A stretch of DNA of 64,000 nucleotides, from assembly GCA_949825065.1 (NCBI GenBank), contig OX463849.1:34429199-34493198 (forward strand), written 5' to 3'. Positions 42,900 to 53,454 of the stretch are shown here, one piece after another (position 1 is the stretch's first letter; the number at the start of each line of letters is the position of its first letter). The translations under genes were made by a program, and so were the position numbers. Below the pieces are notes generated by a model. That model worked only from the letters and a program-made list of their open reading frames with translations, did no database searches and was not told the origin of the DNA. The DNA is from Odontocerum albicorne (taxonomy: Eukaryota > Arthropoda > Insecta > Trichoptera > Odontoceridae).

Positions 42900-43445
42900 C
42901 GAGGGTTGCTACTTAAGTTTTGAGATATGGCAACACCAGTATAGATAAATCAAATCTGACACCAGCATCGTAAAGTTTGACGTTTTTAATGGTATACGTG
43001 CTCAGAAAGTTTTGTCGTACGAGTGCTATTTGTGTTGTTTACAGTGACTTGAAAAATTCAACTCGGCCAAAAATAGAATTAAATCGTGAACATTTTCGTG
43101 CGATGATTTTTTATGATTTTCGACGTGGACTAACTCAACAACATTGTGCCGATCAACTCGCTTCGACTTTTGGTGATGAAGCACCATCCCGGGCCACTGT
43201 GTTTCGCTGGTTTTCCGAATTCAATCGTGGTCGTAGTTTACTCCAGGATGAATTTCGTGAAGGTCGTCCAAAATCGGTTTTTGTGCCAGAAAACATCGAT
43301 GCTGTACGTGAACTGATATTGCAAGATCATCATGTGACTTGTGAGATTGAGGCATGTTTGGGCATTATTTCCATTTGCATATATTCAATATTGCATGAAC
43401 ATTTGGCCGTCAAATTTGTTCGCGTTGGATCCCGCATAATCCTAT
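42900..43445 (+). pseudogene. mariner 5' fragment (second family)
   Basis: Begins CGAGGGTTGCTACTTAAGTT directly after TA 42898-42899. The + frame reads LNREHFRAMIFYDFRRGLTQ, QHCADQLASTFGDEAPSRAT, VFRWFSEFNRGRSLLQDEFR, EGRPKSVFVPENIDAVREL, then SILHEHLAVK. A frameshift leads to ICSRWIPHN. This is the paired HTH and linker (SRWIPHN = WVPHxL) of mellifera-like mariners. Beyond about 43445 the sequence is unrelated, so the DDE catalytic domain and 3' end are missing. Confidence 0.8.
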
Positions 43446-43680
43446 TGTCTTATATCCACATTTTTTCATCCCAGGCAATCGAATCTGTAGACAACGTTTG
43501 ACTCTAAAGGGTCGATTTTTCAGTATTTTTATGTCAAACAAATTTGAAACGAACGTTGTCAAAATCAACTACGGGCAAAATAAGATCTTGGGCAAGCAAG
43601 ATTCAGTTTTGGATATTCCCTTAATAGGATGCTTCCATTTTATGTTTCAAATCATCTGCGTCTGAGAGATGTTTATTTTA

Positions 43681-44560
43681 TTATTATTTTATTTAACACT
43701 TTAATTGCAAATACAATCTGGGGGACTTATTGCCAGGCGACAAACTTTTTCAAACAACCAGACAAAATCGTTGTATAAATCATTATATCCATCCCCACAA
43801 AATCCATGAACACATACGTGAGCACATGCCCACGAACCCCACAAAGACGGACAATCACCCGAACATTATTTTTCATATACCATAAAGTGAGATATCATCA
43901 ATCAAAAGAAAAGGAAGGGATGGTGGAGAGGAAATGAAAAGAAAAATCAGGAATGAAACACGTTATTTTATTGACTAGAAATTAAGAATTTTCTCAGTCT
44001 CTTCTTAAAGCATCCCAAGGACGGAGCGAGTCTTATATTGGTTTGTAACTGATTCCAGAGTCTCACTGCATGGACAGTAAAGGACGACGTAAAAAAAGAG
44101 AAACGGTGAACTGGAAAGGCCAATAAACAATCTCTGTTTGAGCGTAGCGCTAATCCATGATTGGAAAGACGCTGAAAATTTTCGGCAAGATAAGAGGGTG
44201 CGGCGGGACAGTTAAAGATATTATACAATAGAGACAGTATGTGAATTTGGCGTCTATTTCTAACATTCAACCAGTTCAATGCCTTTTGGTATGAAGTTAT
44301 GTGATCGTACTTTCGTAGGTTGAAAATAACATCCTATTTAAAAAAGTCTGGTTAACACTTAGGGCCTTTAAAAAAAATCTTTCTGGTTGGTTGGAAGAGA
44401 TTGCCACATGGCAATAAACTCGCCAGTTTAAAAAAAAAAAACAAAAAAATAATGATAAATCTTAGACAAATATTTTGAAGACGTTGTAATTTGTCCAGCT
44501 GTTACTCTGTAACATCCAAATAACAAACGTCCGCATAGTCCAGAATCATAGTTGTAGATG
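43681..44560 (-). pseudogene. CR1-like LINE-X copy with SINE insertion
   Basis: The minus strand from 44560 reads MILDYADVCYLDVTE-stop-QLDKLQ, RLQNICLRFI. The SINE at 44345-44443 interrupts, then it resumes VIFNLRKYDHITSYQKALNW, LNVRNRRQIHILSLLYNIFN, CPAAPSYLAENFQRLSNHGL, VHAVRLWNQLQTNIRLAP and LGCFKKRLRKFLISSQ. The 3' UTR follows and ends in the GGTTGTTTGAAAAAGTTTGT, CAATAAGTCCCCCAGATTGT tail and AAGTGTTAAATAAA. The 103-codon frame 44279-43968 is intact. Confidence 0.8.
44345..44443 (+). mobile_element. SINE-A 3' part inserted in LINE-X
   Basis: + strand: GTCTGGTTAACACTTAGGGC, TTCTGGTTGGTTGGAAGAGA, CACATGGCAATAAACTCGCC and an A-run. It is 5'-truncated. A short AAAATAA occurs on both sides and may be the target duplication. 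Confidence 0.75.
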
Positions 44561-44825
44561 TTCCTTCGTAGAGGAGTAGAACTTTAAGGTCGAAATTTAT
44601 CTTCATCCAATAAATGTTCCACATCGATGGAGTTGTTCATGGAATTTTGCAAAAAAATTTGCCGTTGCTGGCTAAGTGGGTGGGGAATCCATCCTGTGAC
44701 TTCAAATTTTCTAACTCTTAGTATTAGATACATGGGTGGCGTGTGCAGCTTGAGGAAACATTTGTGCAGCTTGAAAAAGCACAACTCATTTTGAGAAATC
44801 TTTTCAAAATTTGTTATTATATATG
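44548..44825 (+). mobile_element. LINE-B fragment
   Basis: + strand: VVDVPS, RSRTLRSKFIFIQ and ILQKNLPLL, then YIHGWRVQLEETF. It corresponds to the region around RSRTLRSLSSSSNKCIVPN of the 6062 copy. Disrupted by stops and a small duplication (GTGCAGCTTGA twice). Confidence 0.5.
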
Positions 44826-44829
44826 AGCA

Positions 44830-46110
44830 CTACAGCGTATAACATACACTATACTGAAAGTGTTACTGAATTTGTTACTATGCAATAACATAAGATATAC
44901 AATAAAAGTTTCACTGTAGCTCGTCTTTTCTTGAGGAAATTTTGCGCTCTAAACGGTGCTTCATAAATTATTCTTGAAATTATATTAAAAACTCTCCCTG
45001 AGAGTTTTCAAATATGTCCGAGACTGCATCATTCTCATTACCCAATTGATTTAATATGCTTTATTTAATGCTTCAGGACAGTAATTTACGTTTATTGTCC
45101 AACGTATCATATGTGTACGCATTTTTCGTCACAGATATCAGGTACCGTGACCGGTAAGTGTGCGGTGCGCATGCGCAAACTGGGCAATTATTATTAACTC
45201 CTTTTTTATTCTTTGTCACGCTTATTACGTACGGACGATTAACAAAAGTTACCACGTGCTGCAAGCATTTCAGTAACACAAAAGTCTGTCGATAGGTTAG
45301 TCGTAAATTATTCTTCTTCTATCTAGCACTTCTTACACTTTCTACTTTTTTTCTTTCATCTACTAGTATACCAGACCACATCATAATTTTTAATGCAGAC
45401 CACTCGTTCTGGATCCATTTAATTTGGTCGTTATTAAACTAAGTACGAGTATATCCCGGTATTTTTTCTCAAAGATTTCGCAAATTTTATACATCATTTT
45501 TTCCATTTCTCCATATATATTATATTCCACACTCCTATGTTCAGCTTAGTTATCTTTTTACGTCATACATGAGTTAAGGGCGGGATGGGTGTATGCAAAC
45601 CTTAACGCTGTTTTATCTGTTACTCTTGTTTAACATTTCCCTTCCTGTGTTCCGGTGCTGTGTACTCAATACACATGTATAAATGAGCGATTTAAAATCG
45701 GAAAAATAAGAATATTCATAGCCAATCGCTTAAATTAATTAAATTTGAAGTCAAAAGTGATAATAATTGAAATTTAATTGCTGAAAACATGAAAAAAACA
45801 TCGGCCGACGTTCACAAATGACTACTGCTCGAAAGCTACTGAAGCGAGCGATCTATTTCTTGCGTTCTCATATACCGAAGTAGAGTGAGACGTGAATAGC
45901 TTCGCTAGCTCACCCATAGTGGTTTTTAGAATGAATATACCTACGTCACACACTGGCACACGTTTGATTGTATTGCTGAATATTGCCTGAATACTAACCG
46001 TTAGACCACAATAAGATGCTTGTTGGAAAATAAATTCAGTTTTAATTATTTTTAACAATGGTATATAAAGAGAAAGATATGAGAAAGAATTTAGCAAAAT
46101 CCAAAGTTAA
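44830..46110. other. no gene recognised
   Basis: Several minus frames (45073-45279, 45822-46097) without recognisable domains. TACGAGTA at 45444. Confidence 0.35.
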
Positions 46111-46113
46111 GGT

Positions 46114-46946
46114 GTTAGAGAAGTATGAAAGGGAAAGTTTATGCTATATATGGGTTATTAGTTAAATATTGGAGCAAGATGAAGAATTCTGCTATACAGG
46201 TAGTATTTTCTTGAAGAGTTACAAGCGATATTGTTAGAGAAGTATGAAAGGGAAAGTTTATGCTATATATGGGTTATTAGTTAAATATTGGAGCAAGATG
46301 AAGAATTCTGCTATACAGGTAGTATTTTCTTGAAGAGTTACAAGCGATATTGTTAGAGAAGTATGAAAGGGAAAGTTTATGCTATATATGGGTTATTAGT
46401 TAAATATTGGAGCAAGATGAAGAATTCTGCTATACAGGTAGTATTTTCTTGAAGAGTTAAAAGCGATATTGTTAGAGAAGTATGAAAGGGAAAGTTTATG
46501 CTATATATGGGTTATTAGTTAAATATTGGAGCAAGATGAAGAATTCTGCTATACAGGTAGTATTTTCTTGAAGAGTTAAAAGCGATATTGTTAGAGAAGT
46601 ATGAAAGGGAAAGTTTATGCTATATATGGGTTATTAGTTAAATATTGGAGCAAGATGAAGAATTCTGCTATACAGGTAGTATTTTCTTGAAGAGTTAAAA
46701 GCGATATTGTTAGAGAAGTATGAAAGGGAAAGTTTATGCTATATATGGGTTATTAGTTAAATATTGGAGCAAGATGAAGAATTCTGCTATACAGGTAGTA
46801 TTTTCTTGAAGAGTTACAAGCGATATTGTTAGAGAAGTATGAAAGGGAAAGTTTATGCTATATATGGGTTATTAGTTAAATATTGGAGCAAGATGAAGAA
46901 TTCTGCTATACAGGTAGTATTTTCTTGAAGAGTTACAAGCGATATT
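46114..46946 (+). repeat. 119-bp tandem array, 7 near-identical copies
   Basis: Copies start exactly every 119 bp: 46114, 46233, 46352, 46471, 46590, 46709 and 46828, with GTTAGAGAAGTATGAAAGGG. The variation I see is one base near the end of the unit (acaag in copies 1, 2, 6, 7 and aaaag in 3, 4, 5). The unit contains GGAGCAAGATGAAGAATTCT, which matches the LINE-C segment also present in the 84-bp array. LINE-C sequence resumes after the array. Confidence 0.95.
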
Positions 46947-46949
46947 GAA

Positions 46950-47395
46950 CAGCGCGTAGCGATAGGGAAAAAAGGACAACGGGGTATTAAAATAAATGTA
47001 TTCGTATTGGATGGTATCGTAACCTGGTAAGATGATAATCCACAACAGTATTTTAGTACCAGCTCTGGTGTACAGGAGTGAAACGTGGATGTGGAATAAT
47101 ACTGAAAAGAGCCGAATAAATGCAGTAGAAATGTGTGCACTCAGAAGGATACATGGAGTAACAATGTATGACAAAATATTGAATGAAATGATAAGGGATA
47201 AGTGTGAATTGAAAGGTGATGTGCTGGACAAGAAAGGAATACTCAGAGAGGTTATGGGCATGTAAAACGAATGAATGAAGAAAGACTAATAGAACAAGTA
47301 TGCAATGCAAATATGAGTGGAAGGCTTGGTAGTGGGAGATTAAGGAAAATATGATTGGATCAAGTGTATGTTATTTTAAAGGAAAGTAATGTTAA
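46950..47395 (+). pseudogene. LINE-C ORF2 C-terminus
   Basis: + frame 47032-47265: IIHNSILVPALVYRSETWMW, NNTEKSRINAVEMCALRRIH, GVTMYDKILNEMIRDKCELK, GDVLDKKGI. After a frameshift the MNEERL and GRLGSGRLRK box follow, then the copy is cut at about 47395 by a LINE-X 3' end. It is the best LINE-C copy of the SETW...RRIHGV block. Confidence 0.75.
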
Positions 47396-47399
47396 ATAG

Positions 47400-47668
47400 A
47401 AATTTTCTTTCTTCTTCATTATCCCTTCCTTTTTCTTTGATTGATGATATCTGACATTGTATGAAAAGGAATATTCAGGTGATTGTCCGTCTCTGTGGGG
47501 TTTATGGGCGTATGCTCACGTATATATATATACGAGTAAGTTCATGGGTTTCGTGGAGGATGATTTTGGCGACCACGTAACTTAATTTACTTTTGTCTGT
47601 TTGGTTGGAAGAGATTGCCACCTGGCAATAATCCCACCAGATTTTATTTGCAATAAAAGTGTTAAATA
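47400..47668 (+). mobile_element. CR1-like LINE-X 3' UTR
   Basis: + strand: CATTATCCCTTCCTTTTTCT, TGATGATATCTGACATTGTA, GACTGTCCG-like, then GTTTGGTTGGAAGAGATTGC, CACCTGGCAATAATCCCACC and AAAAGTGTTAAATAAA. The (TA)n plus TACGAGTA at 47517-47538 is absent from the homologous site in the 43681-44560 copy. Confidence 0.75.
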
Positions 47669-47669
47669 A

Positions 47670-48098
47670 AAATTCAGAAAAATCGTAGGAGTTGTATGAG
47701 AAGATGTACGGATATAGAAGAGGCGAAATATGCCTGGCTTTTTCTCCTTTCTGCCTATCACGGCAGGGAGGCGGCACGATGGTATTGAATGTATTATTTT
47801 AAATAGTTTCTTTGAATGCAGATGGTGGGTCTTGAAGAGAGATGCAATTGATTTGCCTGTGTCGTAGTACGCCTGGCCGTTGACCCGTTTCATCTTTATT
47901 ATGCATTTCTGTCACACACACATATACGTACCCACTTACATCGCGGTGTGCATAAGTGCATCAAAATCGAATGAGCTGCAATATTGTGACGGTTTTTTTA
48001 ACATGAATGTTTGACCTAATTTTAATTTCATTATTTGAAAAATAAAACAATTTTTCAACTAAAGTGTAAAGCATATATGTATATTTATTTAACACATC
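47670..48098. other. possible LINE-C 3' scrap, otherwise nothing
   Basis: At 47685-47780 'gaaaaatcgtaggagttgtatgagaagatgtacggat' followed by 'tttctgcctatcacggcaggga' resembles a LINE-C 3' end on the + strand. The rest is unassigned. Confidence 0.4.
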
Positions 48099-48099
48099 A

Positions 48100-48325
48100 T
48101 TGATAACATCCGTGGCCTAGTTGGTAAGCTACTTGTCTCCCAACCAGGAGGTTGCAGGTTCGCTTCCCATAGGAACCCAGTTTAAAAAAAAAAGGATTCC
48201 ATTCTAGTTTTCACTTAATGCTCTTTAACATCTTTCTAGTTGGGGGAAAGATATTGCCACATGACAAAAAGCCCGTCAGGTTGTACTGTATACAACGAAA
48301 TTGTAATACAATGATGCAGTTGTAT
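48100..48325 (+). mobile_element. SINE-A, near full length
   Basis: A-box CGTGGCCTAGTTGGTAAG, B-box GGTTCGCTTCCC (48158), GGAACCCAG, oligo-A, TTCACTTAATGCTCTTTAAC, tail TTGGGGGAAAGATATTGCCA and TTGTACTGTATACAACGAAA. It has the longer tail version found also at 9515 and 27751. Confidence 0.8.
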
Positions 48326-48385
48326 AATAATTTGGCGGACTTATGACTTGAGGCAATTTCTTTCAATAAACCAAATTAAAGTAAA
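48325..48385 (-). mobile_element. SINE/LINE-X tail scrap
   Basis: Minus strand: TTGGTTTATTGAAAGAAATT, GCCTCAAGTCATAAGTCCGC. It is tail sequence only. Confidence 0.4.
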
Positions 48386-48599
48386 GAAAAACGTTACATG
48401 GTCGCAAAAAATAATTAAATAATAACTAATTTGTAATAAATTAATGAATAATATTCTTCAATCTAAGATAAAAAAGGGAGGTTGTTAACGAAAATTGGGA
48501 ATGAAACACATATAATTACTGACTGTGAATTTAAGAGTTTTATCAATTTAAACACGACAATAACGGATAACTGTTTGTCTTACGTTCAGGGATGTTACG

Positions 48600-48745
48600 T
48601 ACCTATATCTATATACTGTCAAGTCATTTTCCTATTAGTATAGGCAGAAAGGACTGACCGTCAATCATTGCTATCATGATCTACTTCATTTGCCTCTTCC
48701 ACTGCCATACACGTTCTCATCCAGTTCCTTATTTATTTATTATAT
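48600..48745 (-). mobile_element. LINE-C 3' scrap
   Basis: Minus strand: AGGAACTGGATGAGAACGTG, TATGGCAGTGGAAGAGGC, and 'cctttctgcctatactaatagg', as in the 3' end of 55310-55450. Confidence 0.45.
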
Positions 48746-48869
48746 CATAAATCACAAGAAACTGAGCATGATCCTTAACTGAATAACTTAGATTTAACCT
48801 GTCAGGTGGCAGATAAAATTGGATTGTCAAATATTATCTTAAGACCACTTTATATTATTGCTGATTATT

Positions 48870-48930
48870 TTTAAGAGATTGCAACGTGGCAATAAATCTA
48901 CTAGGTTATCCTGTATACACTGAAAGGGGC
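48870..48930 (+). mobile_element. SINE-A tail scrap
   Basis: AAGAGATTGCAACGTGGCAA, then CTACTAGGTTATCCTGTATA. It is the last 60 bp of the SINE tail only. Confidence 0.5.
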
Positions 48931-48934
48931 ATAC

Positions 48935-49339
48935 GGTACGATTTACAGTATAGATAAGTTGTGAATCGTACTTCAAATATGTACTTTCTATATTTTACAG
49001 TTTTTTTTTTCACTTGCCACCCTGTGATGGAAAGCGAGTGACCAGGACTTATATTTTATTTGATCATTCGACGTTTTAATACATAATAAAATTATTTTCA
49101 TAGCTAGTTACACAAAATAACCTAGCAGATTTTGCATAATTTTAATTTAAAATATACATTTTTCACTGGACGCTTAGCGTCCAGCACCGTGGTTGGGGGA
49201 ATTTTTTAGCACAGTAAGGCAAGTGTTAACAAATTTCATCGAATTCACATAAATATATGTTAAAAATAACAATAATAATTATTATAATTAAAAGTGGTAC
49301 ATCTTTTTGATATATTGCTATGTAAATGGAAAGAAAAAA
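48935..49339. other. no gene recognised
   Basis: Contains the imperfect palindrome CTGGACGCTTAGCGTCCAG at 49165-49183 (nine paired bases). Otherwise AT-rich. Confidence 0.4.
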
Positions 49340-49595
49340 AACACCCAAGGACTAGATAGAGCTCTTGGAAAAGATAGTACTATACAAGGAACTGCCTAGA
49401 TTTATTTGGTGAGTCCTGAATTAGGGGTGACTAGATGCAAGGTAAATATACAGAGCTGGAGTTTCTTGAACGAAAGTAGCATTGAATGTGACTGAGGGTC
49501 TAAACAGATTCATATAATATGCTTACTTTTCTTAACATCGGGACTACATGCTCTGGATAAGACTTGATTGATCTGAACAAACTCTGTTGCCTCTT
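49340..49595 (+). repeat. dispersed repeat H, copy 2
   Basis: GGACTAGATAGAGCTCTTGG, then GTTTCTTGAACGAAAGTAGC, AACATCGGGACTACATG and AAGACTTGATTGAT. Matches 34010-34330, and the left part matches 54590-54625 in reverse. Confidence 0.55.
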
Positions 49596-49599
49596 ACTG

Positions 49600-49790
49600 G
49601 AAAGATAATGCATAATGGATGTTCCAGACATAAGGTGCATGGCTGCGCGGTAATGCACTGGACTTCCATCGTCTCACTTCAATCAGGTGTGTCATCGAAT
49701 CCAGTACATCTGTGGACCAGTGAGTTTGCTGGTGCACAACGATTCACTAGCGTAAAAACGAACTCCATGGCACAGCTTTGCTTTTCCAAC
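49600..49790 (+). repeat. dispersed repeat I, copy 1
   Basis: CATCGTCTCACTTCAATCAG, ATCGAATCCAGTACATCTGT, CAGTGAGTTTGCTGGTGCAC and ACGATTCACT match 62525-62625 in the same orientation. Each copy lies close to a SINE-like head or another dispersed repeat. Confidence 0.5.
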
Positions 49791-49869
49791 TGAATTGAGG
49801 TTGGAATGGCGAGGGAATCCTCGACTACAAGGTTTAGCAATGACAATAACGGTGGTCCAGACATGGAAA

Positions 49870-51345
49870 ATAATAAATGATTGGTTTGTAGTATTTTTTC
49901 ACCATTTTTAATTCATAGCTGCATATTAATAACATTGCGAAGTATCCTGTTTTACTCGAATTCGATTTATTCAAATAATCATATACTACTTAGCTAATGG
50001 ATGTGTATAGATACTATAACATACTCTTACTACTTATAGAGGGCGCGCAGGACCATCACTAGATTGGACCTTAGAGCGGCCAGGGCCAGAGCCTCTAGTA
50101 CTCGTACATAAATTGCTTACAGAAAAAATAACAAACCTTTTATTAACTGACAAACTTTTTTTCAATGTAACAGACAATTATTTACGTTATCGTAAATTAA
50201 AATTGTTTTCGATGTCATATTCATGAATTTGGCTGTTAAGAGTATCACTACTCGCACATGGAATGACCTTGCGGAATGAATTTTCCAATATCAACATTTT
50301 TCATATCTCTGTGGATAACTTGAGGATTGAACACCTTAAATAAAGCTTGCAGGCATAACGGAGTAACTTCATAAGAAAGCATAAGTCACATTGTTCGTAT
50401 TGTACATGCATATATACAAGCACTACATTTCCATGTTGGAGTAGGCAGATAGGATAGAGCGCCAGACTTTCCTATCTCGGCATAAATCCTTCCATCCGAA
50501 AAGATAAACATCGAGAATATTTATTGGTGGTCACAAGATTGGTTAAAAGAAAATTGGAATTGTTAAGTTTTTTATTTTTATTAAAATCTTTAAAACCTTG
50601 GCTTAGCCAGAATCCTAACTTGTGGAGCAGTACCATTGTTTGTTTCGAGAAAAACAACAGTTAAACACCGTCGTTAAATTTGTTGACGGTGAAACGTTTT
50701 CGTTTTCATTTTACATCTTGTATATTATAATTATTGGCGTCACCATTTTGCAACAGTTAATTACCCAGCGCTAACAAGCCGTCTAACAGATCGTAATGAA
50801 TATACTCTGTAACTAGTCGCGGCAACCATGACGACAAGCTGTCTATTCGAGTGATCAAAGTACACTATAGATTGCTTCAATCTTCATGGGTCTACATAGA
50901 TCAGGGATGTGTTAAATCTAAAATAAATGTAAAAATGCAATACTTAGCAACAGTGATGTGTATAAACTTTTATAACCTGACTACGATAATTTATATATCC
51001 GAAAGACAAAGATATTTTGAAAAAAAAAAACACTTCTTGAATACAAATCAGCCTTAATTAATACTCGAATTTATTTTGAAATTTCTTATCATTGTCACTG
51101 AGAAAATCACACATTTTTTATCGTTAATGCCAAATTCTTGCATAGCATTAGTAACGGAAATAAATTGGATAGATTCGAGGCCTCAGAAATATCCAAGTCA
51201 GTGCATTGTGATGAACATGTGTTCAAAACATACATTCTTAAGATTTTTCCGATACTTGCTGAAATTGTTTCCTGCCTCTCTCCATCCACAATCTCCACCG
51301 TTAGGTGCGTGTATGTCGGTACCAGTTTGAACGTAATTCAGTCTA
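49870..51345. other. LINE-C 3' scrap at 50400-50505, otherwise nothing
   Basis: At 50400-50505 the minus strand shows 'gataggaaagtctggcgctctatcc' and TGCCTACTCCAACATGGAAA, a LINE-C 3' end. Elsewhere there is only AT-rich sequence with frames lacking motifs. Confidence 0.4.
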
Positions 51346-51430
51346 GTTTGTGCTCCCTGATGATGAGGTGTAAACCTTGAAACCGGTAGGGTTATACCGT
51401 TATTAATATGGAATAAATAGTTTTTGACTA
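51346..51430 (+). repeat. dispersed repeat E, copy 2
   Basis: TTTGTGCTCCCTGATGATGA, GGTGTAAACCTTGAAACCGG and TAGGGTTATACCGTTA, then GGAATAAATAG. Matches the right arm of the palindrome at 59184-59285. Confidence 0.7.
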
Positions 51431-51439
51431 AACAAATGT

Positions 51440-52260
51440 AAAAAATCAAACAATTTACTTTATAGCATGCCCACTTTTATCAAACCATGGTCGACATATA
51501 ATATATTCCACTGATAAACATCTTAGAGTATGGTATCTCTTTTAATCTGGATCATGGGTTTCTTCCTACTTGTGTTCTGCGGAACACTTGGACTCTGCAA
51601 TTAAAATATTAGGTTCTGCAATACACTTAGATTTAGAGTCCTAATTAATATGTCCACCAAGCCAAACAATCTCAGAGTGCTCTTTATCATTTTCTTGAAC
51701 ACATATCAACCTTAAGGCTCGTGATTTAGCCATGTGGAAATATTAAATTAAGAAAGACTAAGAAAACAAAGATTGAATGCAAATGTATCTAAGTTTGCTT
51801 AAATAAGAAACTCATATGGTTTTATAGTCTCATTTTACATTTGGAAGTTAGACTTTGAATCCAAATCATAAAATTTTAAAGTTGGAAATGAGTATTTAGG
51901 TTGGACTATGGAATCGAGCCTAAATCATCTAACTAACAAAATAGAAAAATGTTCTTTAACATACTTTATAAAACGCGAAGTCTACATTTTTTTCACGTTT
52001 AGATCAGAAACGTATTATGCCGAAGAATATGGCCTAGTTGTAAGGTTAGCATCCAAGTATGAATATAGTTTGACCGAATCAAGGAGATACTAGTTTCTGA
52101 TTAATGCTGCACTTATCATGGCACATGGCCGGGAGGAATGGAGGCGAATCATCCTCTCAGGTCTAATCGTTCAGGGAACGACGACGCTGAACCATGAATA
52201 ACACTAATAAAAATAAGAATTATAGTATTGGCTATTAGTAGCTTCTTTGTATTATCTTAA
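51440..52260. other. no gene recognised
   Basis: AT-rich. At 52130-52205 a GGAGGAATGGAGGCGAATC stretch stands out but I cannot assign it. Confidence 0.35.
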
Positions 52261-52261
52261 A

Positions 52262-52440
52262 AATCATCCTGGCTTTGATGGTCCGTTTTCTAACGCAGGA
52301 GATGCCAGTTCAATTCCCGTTGGTATCCAATTTTGTTAAGTAATGTTTTTCGTTTTTAATTATGACTCTTTAATACATTTTAAGTAAGTTGGAAGAGATT
52401 GATAAATAGTAATAACCTCACCAAATTGTTTTGCAAAGAA
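52262..52440 (+). mobile_element. SINE-A, diverged
   Basis: Head CTGGCTTTGATGGTCCG, B-box-like CAGTTCAATTCCCGTTGGTA, TTATGACTCTTTAATACATT and tail AAGTTGGAAGAGATTGATAA. An old copy. Confidence 0.55.
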
Positions 52441-52499
52441 AAAAAGGTAATAAAATATATGTGATAAAGCGCTCTTTGAGTTAAACTTGCTACAAAAAA

Positions 52500-53125
52500 G
52501 TGGTATATAAATTCTGTATGTCAGAATACTACCTCCAAGGACACACGTCTACAATTCTATTGTATTCTATTGATGTTATCAAGACATCAACTTTTCTTGC
52601 TCTTTAGTTATTATAGATTAAAATAAGAGACTCAACTGTCGAACAAATTGAAGGTAGCCTGCTAAAGAAAATTGGGAGTGACCTAAAACGAGTCCGTGTA
52701 TGTCGTAAGCGCCGTGACTATTTGATGCACAAATGGGGCCTTGAGAAGTTGCCACTATTTGAAAATGGTTAGGTGCAGACCACGTAACATATAGACAATA
52801 ACCACCCCATTCGTGCATTCACTGAAGGGATCCAGGATATACACAAGACCACTCTCAGAAGCGTTAGGCTTGCTGAGTTTTCTGAGAGTGCCGCTACGAG
52901 TATTGAAATCATGTGAGGAAGAAAAAGTGCAATAATTAGGCTGCACAAGTATTTATAATAATATGAACAATTATTTAAATATGATTTTAAACTTCTTTAA
53001 GACCACCTGAAATATTTTTGTTTTTTTTTTATTGCAAAAAAGGTCTCACAGCAATTCTTTTAGTTCGTTATACTCTTTACGGAACAGTTGTGTCATTATA
53101 CTTCATCTTGCAAACAAAATGACTG
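52500..53125. other. no gene recognised
   Basis: A short inverted pair, CACTCTCAGAAGC / CTGAGAGTG, lies at 52850-52890 next to TACGAGTA (52895). No gene. Confidence 0.35.
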
Positions 53126-53129
53126 CACT

Positions 53130-53450
53130 GAAAAAATAGTGATAAACCTCTATTTTTACGATCGGGAACTGTTGGCTGTATTAATTACCAGGTCTGTCCA
53201 TCGTGTTGTTGATCTGCCCCGTGATCGGAAAGCTTTTATTTTCAATTTGATCAGCAGTCTCTCCATTGCATCTACCCAACTGACAATATGGCCAATGTAT
53301 CTGAGGATGTTCGATTCTTTCAGATTTAATGAATTTGTCCTTCAAGCTTTTCAAGTTTTATACAACATACCTCGCTAACACATATCTACATGGCGTCTCT
53401 TCTTGCGTTCCCTCGTTCTCAATGCCCACGTTTTGGCACCATGTTTTTAT
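53130..53450 (-). pseudogene. LINE RT C-terminal fragment
   Basis: The minus strand reads ILRYIGHIVSWVDAMERLLI, then KLKIKAFRSRGRSTTRWTDL and VINTANSSRS, the GHI...RLxxxLK...RGR-RW-D block of insect LINE ORF2 tails. The upstream part (toward 53450) holds a poor match to the EKLEGQIH segment. Confidence 0.55.
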
Positions 53451-53454
53451 AATT

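Noticed and set aside
42977..43501. A 174-codon host gene with an HTH domain
   Set aside because: The sequence is the N-terminal part of a mariner transposase directly behind its terminal repeat, followed by a frameshift and unrelated DNA.
45822..46097. 91-codon minus frame as a membrane protein gene
   Set aside because: Low-complexity hydrophobic translation of AT-rich DNA. No support beyond being open.
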